The notes under the pieces are model-generated. The model was not told the DNA's origin and did not search any database. It saw only the letters and a program-made list of their open reading frames with translations. Positions 32,471 to 38,494 of a stretch of DNA of 40,232 nt are shown piece after piece. The stretch is from DAINPP01 sp036743375 (GTDB lineage: Bacteria > Thermotogota > Thermotogae > MWEM01), in assembly GCA_036743375.1 (NCBI GenBank), contig DAINPP010000026.1, forward strand, positions 1-40,232, given 5' to 3'. The position numbers and the translations under genes are program-made. Numbering within the stretch: the stretch's first letter is position 1; each line of letters begins with the position of its first letter.

Positions 32471-34390
32471 ATGATGAAGATGAAAGATCGTGAATATTAT
32501 GATTTTGTAAAGACATTAATCAGAGCTTTATCGAAAAAGTCTGACAAAACAGCCTTTTCACTGTCGGGAATGATTTTATCTCTGATGAAACAGATGACGC
32601 CATTGGAGATTTATGAGCTTGAGAATCAACTTGTCACCGAAGGTATCAGTCTTGATGAATTATTTCCGTGTTGGGAGACTCATTTGGTAAAGATGATAGA
32701 AGTGAAAAAAAACGGAGGTGTATGTCATATGAGTATGTTTTGTTTTCAGTGCAGCGAGACAATGAATGGGAGAGGTTGCGCGTTAAAGGGAATCTGTGGC
32801 AAGGAAAGTGATGTTGCCGTTCTTCAGGATCTCTTGGTGTGGCTGCTTAAAGGTGTTTCATACTGGGGCGTTAAGGCGAGAACGCTTGGGATCAAAACGG
32901 ATGAAGTGGATGTCTTCGTAGCGGAAGGCCTCTTTACAACCATCACGAATGTCAATTTTGACAAGGAAGAGATAGCCAATCTGATTCGCCGGACACTAGT
33001 TATCCGGGACGAGCTCAGGGGAAAAGTTACCGGAAGGCTTGGTAAAGCGGTTCATGAGGATAAGGTTCCAGAGGCCGCAAGCTGGACCACCGATGGCGGA
33101 ATTGACGAGATGGAAAAGAAAGGACATGAGGTCGGTGTCCTTCTGACTGAAAATGAGGATGTCAGATCGCTCAGAGAACTGATGACATACGGCGTAAAGG
33201 GGATCGCAGCCTATGCGGATCATGCCTGGGTCCTTAAAAAGAAAAATAAGGAGGTCTTTGATTTCCTTCAGGAGGCCCTTGCCTCAACACTGGATGACTC
33301 ACTGACGGTGGATGAACTGATTGCCAATGTCATGAAGACAGGTGAGACGGCCGTAAAGGTGATGCAGCTTCTCGATGAGGCGAATACCTCCACATTTGGA
33401 AATCCTGAAATCACCGAGGTCTATACGGGAACGAAAGAAGGACCCGGAATTCTGGTCAGCGGGCATGACCTGCTCGATCTTGAAGAGATCCTGAAACAGA
33501 CTGACGGGTTGGGGATCAATGTCTATACGCACGGTGAAATGCTCCCCGCACACGGCTATCCGCTGCTGAAAAAGTATGATCACCTGATCGGTAATTTCGG
33601 GACATCGTGGTTCAATCAACAGAAGGAATTTGACCAATTCAACGGGGCGATCGTCATGACGACCAACTGTATTCAGAAACCGCTGGACAGCTATAAAGAC
33701 AGACTGTTTACCACAGGACTTGTGGGATGGCCCGGTGTCAGACACATTCCGAACCGAACGGCTCACGGCAGTAAGGATTTTTCTGCCGCCATCGCCAAGG
33801 CCAGGGAACTCGGTTCTCTTGAAGCGGTGGAAGGTATCAGGATACCGGTAGGATTTGCCCATGCACAGGTGGGACAGCTTGCGGACAAGATTGTTGATGC
33901 CGTAAAGAGCGGCGCAATTAAGCGATTTATCGTTATGGCCGGTTGCGATGGACATGCCCCTTCAAGGGAATACTACACGGAGGTTGCGAAGAATCTTCCG
34001 GAAGATACGGTTATTCTGACGGCCGGTTGTGCAAAATACAGATACAACATGCTGGATCTCGGAGACATTGGAGGAATTCCGAGGGTGATAGATGCCGGAC
34101 AGTGCAATGACTCCTATTCACTCGTTGTGACAGCACTGGCACTCAAAGAGGCCTTCGGTCTTGATGACATCAACGATCTTCCGATTTCCTATGACATTGC
34201 CTGGTATGAGCAGAAGGCCGTCACCGTTCTGCTTGCCCTCCTGTTCCTTGGTGTTAAGGGGATCAGACTCGGACCGGTCTTACCGGCATTTGTCTCTCCC
34301 AACGTATTGAATGTACTTGTCGATAAGTTTGACATCAAAGGAATCAACGCGGTAAAATCGGATATAGAGGCCATGATGGCCGGGAAATAA
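32471..34390 (+). CDS. hcp: Hybrid cluster protein (hydroxylamine reductase) fused to an N-terminal DUF438-like domain
   Basis: A 639-residue frame. Residues 1-80 are an added domain whose MTPLEIYELENQLVTEGISLDELFPCWETHLVKM matches the DUF438 pattern seen in anaerobe redox and NO-response proteins. Hcp proper begins at residue 87. Its first cluster is held by C91, C94, C103 and C109, the class I spacing. All hybrid-cluster ligands appear: His in ADHAWV, Glu in GNPEITEV, and Cys in TTNCIQ, MAGCDGH, LTAGCAK and AGQCNDS, with Glu and Lys in WYEQKA. It reduces NO or hydroxylamine. An internal ATG at 32729 has a GGAGG site ten bases upstream, so a 553-residue Hcp may also be made. Confidence 0.95.
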   Translation: MMKMKDREYYDFVKTLIRALSKKSDKTAFSLSGMILSLMKQMTPLEIYELENQLVTEGISLDELFPCWETHLVKMIEVKKNGGVCHMSMFCFQCSETMNGRGCALKGICGKESDVAVLQDLLVWLLKGVSYWGVKARTLGIKTDEVDVFVAEGLFTTITNVNFDKEEIANLIRRTLVIRDELRGKVTGRLGKAVHEDKVPEAASWTTDGGIDEMEKKGHEVGVLLTENEDVRSLRELMTYGVKGIAAYADHAWVLKKKNKEVFDFLQEALASTLDDSLTVDELIANVMKTGETAVKVMQLLDEANTSTFGNPEITEVYTGTKEGPGILVSGHDLLDLEEILKQTDGLGINVYTHGEMLPAHGYPLLKKYDHLIGNFGTSWFNQQKEFDQFNGAIVMTTNCIQKPLDSYKDRLFTTGLVGWPGVRHIPNRTAHGSKDFSAAIAKARELGSLEAVEGIRIPVGFAHAQVGQLADKIVDAVKSGAIKRFIVMAGCDGHAPSREYYTEVAKNLPEDTVILTAGCAKYRYNMLDLGDIGGIPRVIDAGQCNDSYSLVVTALALKEAFGLDDINDLPISYDIAWYEQKAVTVLLALLFLGVKGIRLGPVLPAFVSPNVLNVLVDKFDIKGINAVKSDIEAMMAGK

Positions 34391-34409
34391 TCCGAAAGGA
34401 GTGATCAGA

Positions 34410-34727
34410 ATGGCATTGATTGATATAAGAAAAACGCCACCGGTGCTGGATACAGAAGAATTTACAGGTAGAAAGTTTTTTTCGAGTGAAGATCTTGAGG
34501 CGGTACACCTTAAAATTCAGCCAGGTGGCCATCTTAAGGCCCATACAACTCCCGTTGATGTTGTTTTTGTGGTGCTGGAAGGCAAAGGGGACTTCATGGT
34601 CGGGAAAGATCATCTCATAGCCGAAAAGCTTCAGGCCGTGATGTCACCGAGGGATATCCTTCATGCAGTGACGAATGTAGGAGAAGAGGCGCTTGAATTC
34701 CTTGTCTTAAAAGCTCCGAGACCTTAG
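34410..34727 (+). CDS. Small cupin-domain protein
   Basis: A 105-residue single cupin barrel. The first metal-type motif is PGGHLKAHTTPVDVVFVVLEGKGDF and the second is MSPRDILHAVTNVGEEALEFLVL; two His and possibly an acidic residue could bind metal. It starts 19 bases after hcp with a good AAAGGAGTG site, so the two are co-transcribed and it may help in the same redox response. A GTG three codons earlier overlaps the ribosome site. Exact function unknown. Confidence 0.85.
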   Translation: MALIDIRKTPPVLDTEEFTGRKFFSSEDLEAVHLKIQPGGHLKAHTTPVDVVFVVLEGKGDFMVGKDHLIAEKLQAVMSPRDILHAVTNVGEEALEFLVLKAPRP

Positions 34728-34763
34728 TGTAAATTTCCCCTTTCAGTGAAAGAATTAAAAAAA

Positions 34764-34772
34764 TGATATAAT
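34764..34772 (+). promoter_or_regulatory. Extended -10 promoter of the methyltransferase gene
   Basis: TGA then TATAAT (34767-34772). The -35 is poor. Transcription would start near 34779, inside the left arm of the hairpin that follows. Confidence 0.6.
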
Positions 34773-34800
34773 CCCCTTATATTTTTTAAAATATAAGGGG
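34773..34800 (+). promoter_or_regulatory. Hairpin covering the ribosome site of the methyltransferase gene
   Basis: A perfect 13-base-pair stem (34773-34785 with 34788-34800) ends in GGGG, part of the GGGGG ribosome site seven bases before the ATG at 34809. It could end hcp-cupin transcripts, block translation from read-through mRNA, or both. Its tail has only four T residues. Confidence 0.65.
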
Positions 34801-34808
34801 GTTTTCAT

Positions 34809-35489
34809 ATGGTACAGAATAAACCGTGGGATTGGGAAAAGGTGAAGGATGATTTCTGGCTCAAACCATCTGAAGATACCTATTATTTAATGCATAGATG
34901 GAAGAACGCCGGATTCAGGAAATTTATCGATCTCGGTTCAGGCATGGGCAGGCATACGATTTTCTTTGCCGAAAATGGGTTCGACGCAACGGGATTTGAT
35001 CTGTCGGAATACGGCTTAAAACACATGGAAAAAACCGCCCGTGAAAGGCATCTCGAGGTCCGGGCCGTACATGGAGATGTTGTCGACCTTCCGTTTGAAG
35101 ACAATTCGTTTGACTGTGCCCTCGCTTATCACTCCGTTTATCATGTCGATACGGAGGGGATGAAGAAAGTTGTTGATCAGATCAGCCGGATTATCAGACC
35201 CGGCGGCGAATTGTATATTACCTTCATTTCAAAAGATACTTATTCCTATAAAAATCTGAATGAGAAGATTATTTATGTCGATGAAAACGTCCGGCTCAAA
35301 GAGGAACAGGATGGCCGCTTCCTGCCACATTATTTTGTCGGGTATCAAGAGATTCCGAAACTCTTTGAGCAGTTTGAGGTCGTCAATATGCGGCAGATCG
35401 AAGACTTTCTCGAGTTTGATGAGAAGACGAAGAAGACGAGTCTGCATTATTTTGTTCTGATGCATAAGACTTTTAGTCCGTCGGACTAA
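34809..35489 (+). CDS. Class I SAM-dependent methyltransferase
   Basis: A 226-residue cytoplasmic enzyme. SAM is bound by FIDLGSGMGRHTIFFAENGFDATGFDLS (motif I), with the acidic FDLS after it, then GDVVDLPFEDNSFDCALAYHSVYHV and IIRPGGELYITF. This is the Methyltransf_11/25 type. The substrate is unknown. Its last codons and stop lie inside a hairpin. The single-gene unit is framed by its own promoter and the hairpins. Confidence 0.9.
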   Translation: MVQNKPWDWEKVKDDFWLKPSEDTYYLMHRWKNAGFRKFIDLGSGMGRHTIFFAENGFDATGFDLSEYGLKHMEKTARERHLEVRAVHGDVVDLPFEDNSFDCALAYHSVYHVDTEGMKKVVDQISRIIRPGGELYITFISKDTYSYKNLNEKIIYVDENVRLKEEQDGRFLPHYFVGYQEIPKLFEQFEVVNMRQIEDFLEFDEKTKKTSLHYFVLMHKTFSPSD

Positions 35490-35528
35490 AAGTCTTTAGA
35501 AGAATCATCTCATCTGGGATGATTCTTC
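35466..35528 (+). terminator. Two tandem hairpins at the 3' end of the methyltransferase gene
   Basis: Stem one, 13 base pairs (35466-35478 with 35484-35496), includes the stop codon. Stem two, 11 base pairs (35499-35509 with 35518-35528), follows two bases later. Neither has a long T run, so the pair may protect the mRNA end or end transcription weakly. Confidence 0.6.
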
Positions 35529-35571
35529 ACAGATTTAATATAAGCTGAACTAAAGAGAGTGACAATATTTT

Positions 35572-35602
35572 TTGATAAATTCTTTACTTCAACTTATATA
35601 AT
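35572..35602 (+). promoter_or_regulatory. Promoter of the GNAT-like gene
   Basis: TTGATA (35572-35577), then 17 bases to TATATA (35595-35600); an overlapping TATAAT (35597-35602) is at 19. A leader of about 40 bases precedes the ATG at 35647. Confidence 0.6.
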
Positions 35603-35646
35603 AATTAAGGAAAGGGTATTTTTTCACAGATATGAGGAGGTTCGTG

Positions 35647-36384
35647 ATGGACTATAAGGTACTTAAAAACATTCCGGAGCATAATGAACTGCAGAATTCA
35701 ATCACTGACGAGCTGTGGCCGGAATTCATGTTTCACGATCCGGTTTCCAACAGGAACTGGAAGAAATTGTTTGAATATTTTCCCGAGTATCAGTTTTCCC
35801 TGCAATATGATGATGAAATAATCGGTGTGGGAAATTGTCTGCCTTTTTTCTGGGACAATTCCTTTGAGGGTTTGCCGGAAGAGGGATGGGACTGGGTTCT
35901 TGAAAGGGGTGTTGCCGATTATGAAGAGGGAATCGAACCAAACGTGCTGAATGGCCTTCAGATAGCGGTTAGCTCAGGTTGGCAGGGCAAGGGAGTCAGT
36001 ACGATGATCCTCTCGGAGATGGCGGAGATAGCGAGGTTGAATGGATTGAATTATGTGACGATTCCCGTCAGACCAAGTCTAAAGTCGAAATATCCCTTAA
36101 CATCTATTGATGATTACTTAAAATGGAAAAGGGAAGATGATTTACCGGTTGATCCGTGGTTGCGTGTACACGCGAGGTTTGGCGGCAGGGTGATCAAACC
36201 CTGTCATCGGGCCATGTGGATTCCCGGAAGGGTAGAGGAATGGGAGAAATGGACGGGTCTGAAATTCTTTGAATCCGGTGAATATGTCGTTGAAGGGGCC
36301 TTGAACCCTGTTGAGATTGATCTTGAAAAGAATCTTGGCCAATATACGGAGCCCAACGTCTGGGTTCTGCATGAAATAAAGTAA
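35647..36384 (+). CDS. GNAT-fold acyltransferase-like protein
   Basis: A 245-residue protein. The acetyl-CoA loop is recognisable as VSSGWQGKGVSTMILSEMAEIARLNGLNYVTIPVRPS, the Q-x-x-G-x-G/S pattern on the pyrophosphate-binding turn. The C-terminal part (WLRVHARFGGRVIKPCHRAMWIPGRVEEWEKWTG) is long for a simple acetyltransferase and could shape the acceptor site. The acceptor is unknown. An ATG at 35632 is in the ribosome site itself; the ATG at 35647, six bases after GGAGG, is preferred. Confidence 0.75.
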   Translation: MDYKVLKNIPEHNELQNSITDELWPEFMFHDPVSNRNWKKLFEYFPEYQFSLQYDDEIIGVGNCLPFFWDNSFEGLPEEGWDWVLERGVADYEEGIEPNVLNGLQIAVSSGWQGKGVSTMILSEMAEIARLNGLNYVTIPVRPSLKSKYPLTSIDDYLKWKREDDLPVDPWLRVHARFGGRVIKPCHRAMWIPGRVEEWEKWTGLKFFESGEYVVEGALNPVEIDLEKNLGQYTEPNVWVLHEIK

Positions 36385-36416
36385 TGTGGTAAATGTGTAT
36401 CAAACATGATAGAATA

Positions 36417-36422
36417 TATAAT
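36417..36422 (+). promoter_or_regulatory. -10 element close to the beta-barrel gene start (possible leaderless start)
   Basis: TATAAT ends seven bases before the ATG at 36430, and no ribosome site is visible. The -35 is weak. Confidence 0.35.
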
Positions 36423-36429
36423 GATGAAG

Positions 36430-37302
36430 ATGAATAGAAGATATTTAACGTTTGTTTTACTTTTAATGGCAGTATCCATAGCTTTTTCAGTGATTGATCC
36501 GCTTGCCAATCTGAGTCCGCTGGTACCCTTTTCTTTTACGTATGAGTACCGAACACCAAGGGAATGGCAGGTAGAAGTGCTGACGGGAACCTCTCTGGAT
36601 ATATCGAGTTTCACGGATCAGGGGACCGGAACCATGTTCAATTCTGGGCAGATCGGCCTGAAATTCGGACTTCCCGGGGACATTGTCCTGGTGGGGACTT
36701 GGCCGTGGCTGGGGCTTTATCTTTCAACCGATGAGGGTCAGTTTGTTCCCGAATTCGATATGTCTCTGAATATTCCCATCTCTTTCGGGAGTGATCTCGG
36801 TTCTTCCGGTGCAGCCATCAATTTAAACAACATTATAAAGAAGACACTTCCACCGGTAAGGTTTTCAGCGGGACATAATCTCCTGTTTTCGAACCGGTAT
36901 GATATGGATTCGGAGGAATCGACCAGCACAACGGTAGGGAAGGAGTATCTGGGACTTGGACTCGAGTGGCAGATTAATCCCTATGCACGTGTTTATGGAG
37001 AATATCGTTATCAGCTTGGTTCTATCATCAGTTATGGTTCGGAAGGTATGCGCTATGAACTGTCAGCCTCTGATCCGGAGGGGACGGATAATATATTCAG
37101 TATCGGCGGGGAATACGTCCTCGACACAGAGAATTTTACCATGAAAACAACAGCGGGTTATTCGATCAACGTGACCACAAAAACCGGCTTTACTTCGTTT
37201 AATACACACACGGTCGGAATAGGAATCAGTTTTCTGTTCCCGTTTCCCATACAGCCGCAGGACTGGGAGAATCAATACAGCCCGCTTGGAGAAAACCCCT
37301 GA
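36430..37302 (+). CDS. Putative outer-membrane beta-barrel protein
   Basis: About 290 residues with a signal peptide (RRYLTFVLLLMAVSIAFS). The rest has many short alternating strands with aromatic belts (FSFTYEYRTPREWQVEVLTG, LGLGLEWQINPYARVYGEYRYQLG, FTMKTTAGYSINVTTKTGF, HTVGIGISFLFPF), as expected for a barrel of roughly ten or more strands. A C-terminal aromatic signature is not at the very end: a Pro/Gln tail follows it. No family recognised. In-frame ATGs at 36406, 36421 and 36424 exist; 36430 is favoured because it begins the signal peptide and lies at the right distance for a leaderless start. Confidence 0.65.
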   Translation: MNRRYLTFVLLLMAVSIAFSVIDPLANLSPLVPFSFTYEYRTPREWQVEVLTGTSLDISSFTDQGTGTMFNSGQIGLKFGLPGDIVLVGTWPWLGLYLSTDEGQFVPEFDMSLNIPISFGSDLGSSGAAINLNNIIKKTLPPVRFSAGHNLLFSNRYDMDSEESTSTTVGKEYLGLGLEWQINPYARVYGEYRYQLGSIISYGSEGMRYELSASDPEGTDNIFSIGGEYVLDTENFTMKTTAGYSINVTTKTGFTSFNTHTVGIGISFLFPFPIQPQDWENQYSPLGENP

Positions 37303-37352
37303 GCTCATAATACAAAATAAAATATATATACTCCCGATAGGAGGTTGAAAAA

Positions 37353-38279
37353 ATGGTACAGTTTTTCAAAAGCGATGAAAAAGGTTTAAAAGAGACGAGT
37401 GGATTCTCTGAAAACGGGATAATCTACGTATCCAATCCCAATCAGGACGAAACGCGGATGCTTTCCGGTCTTCTCAATTTTACTTCGGATTTTATTACCG
37501 ATCCTCTCGACATGGATGAAAGGGCGCGTATTGACTTTGATGATAATGCAACGGAAATAATCATAAAAGTTCCCTACAAGGATGAGGAAGATCAGAAGAT
37601 CACCTATAAGACGATGCCACTTGGTATTGTCATAGGGGAAAATTTTGTGCTGTTTGTCTCAAGACACAGGGTTCCCTTTCTGGAATCGATGATCGAACGG
37701 TCTCAATTGGATCCGATGAAAAAGAGTCGGATGATCTTTCAGATCTTCTACCGAAATGCCATCCTGTTCCTGAGTTATCTGAAGGAAATCAACAAGATTT
37801 CGGATGCAACCGAGGAAAAGCTGCATGAATCCACGTTGAACAAAGAACTGGAAATCCTCATGTATCTTGAAAAGAGTCTAGTCTATTTCACGACATCTCT
37901 CAGATCAAACGAAATTGTCATGGAACGGATACTAAGAGGGACGATCATCGAGATCTACGAGGATGACAAGGAGCTGCTCGAAGATACCATCGTTGAGAAC
38001 AAACAGGCGCTGGAAATGGCACACATCTACAGTGATATTTTAACCGGAATGATGGATGCCTTTGCCTCGGTCATCTCGAACAACCTGAACGTGGTCATGA
38101 AGGTGCTGACCATTGTAACAATTATCATGCAAATTCCGACTATACTGACGGGCTTTTATGGAATGAACGTCGGATTGCCTTTCCAGAACGACGTCTTTGC
38201 CTATGTCTATGTCATTAGTTGGTCTTTGATTGCCGCGATTGTGGTCATCTTCTGGTTTAAGAAGAAAAAATGGATCTGA
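37353..38279 (+). CDS. corA: CorA-family magnesium/divalent-metal transporter
   Basis: A 308-residue inner-membrane channel. The large cytoplasmic domain (about 1-245) ends in long helices, followed by two C-terminal membrane helices. The signature YGMNVGLP lies between them and forms the pore-mouth loop; the tail FKKKKWI is basic, as usual. Works as a pentamer importing Mg, Co or Ni. GGAGG precedes the ATG. No M-box or other riboswitch was seen in the 50-base leader. Confidence 0.95.
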   Translation: MVQFFKSDEKGLKETSGFSENGIIYVSNPNQDETRMLSGLLNFTSDFITDPLDMDERARIDFDDNATEIIIKVPYKDEEDQKITYKTMPLGIVIGENFVLFVSRHRVPFLESMIERSQLDPMKKSRMIFQIFYRNAILFLSYLKEINKISDATEEKLHESTLNKELEILMYLEKSLVYFTTSLRSNEIVMERILRGTIIEIYEDDKELLEDTIVENKQALEMAHIYSDILTGMMDAFASVISNNLNVVMKVLTIVTIIMQIPTILTGFYGMNVGLPFQNDVFAYVYVISWSLIAAIVVIFWFKKKKWI

Positions 38280-38307
38280 GAAATAACGGCGGTCAACGAG
38301 GGAAAAA

Positions 38308-38316
38308 TGGTATAAT
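38308..38316 (+). promoter_or_regulatory. Possible upstream promoter of the large lipoprotein gene
   Basis: TGG then TATAAT is an extended -10 with no clear -35, about 80 bases before the stronger promoter. Two promoters in tandem are possible. Confidence 0.4.
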
Positions 38317-38356
38317 GTAAGATGTTGTGGAAGAAAAGAATATCCTGAATTGAGAC

Positions 38357-38400
38357 AAAATTACGTTTTACTTTGACCGTAATTTTCTAAATGATATAAT
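38357..38400 (+). promoter_or_regulatory. Promoter of the large lipoprotein gene with an inverted repeat across the -35
   Basis: TTGACC (38373-38378), 16 bases, TATAAT (38395-38400) with TGA before it. AAAATTACG (38357-38365) and CGTAATTTT (38378-38386), 12 bases apart, form a perfect repeat that straddles the -35 and looks like an operator. Confidence 0.65.
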
Positions 38401-38459
38401 ATCGCAGGAATATCAACAGGGGTATTTACGCTCATTAATAAAACTTTGAAAGGGGGTGC

Positions 38460-38488
38460 CCTGATTACCCTGAAGAGAGGGAATCAGG
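38460..38488 (+). promoter_or_regulatory. Leader hairpin next to the lipoprotein start
   Basis: CCTGATT pairs with AATCAGG, with CCC/GGG inside and one bulged A. The right arm includes the CAGG of the only nearby ribosome site (AGGATTGAG), so the hairpin could limit initiation. A second site, AAAGGGGGTG, lies upstream and could drive a ten-codon leader frame (from CTG or ATT) ending at TGA 38491-38493, just before the ATG. Confidence 0.5.
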
Positions 38489-38494
38489 ATTGAG

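Noticed and set aside
33299..33955. Minus-strand frame of 218 codons opposite hcp
   Set aside because: Antisense of an enzyme with all ligand residues present; no start signals.
32209..37352. Search for riboswitches (biotin, magnesium, SAM) before birA/bioY, corA and the methyltransferases
   Set aside because: Leaders are short and show no conserved riboswitch core.
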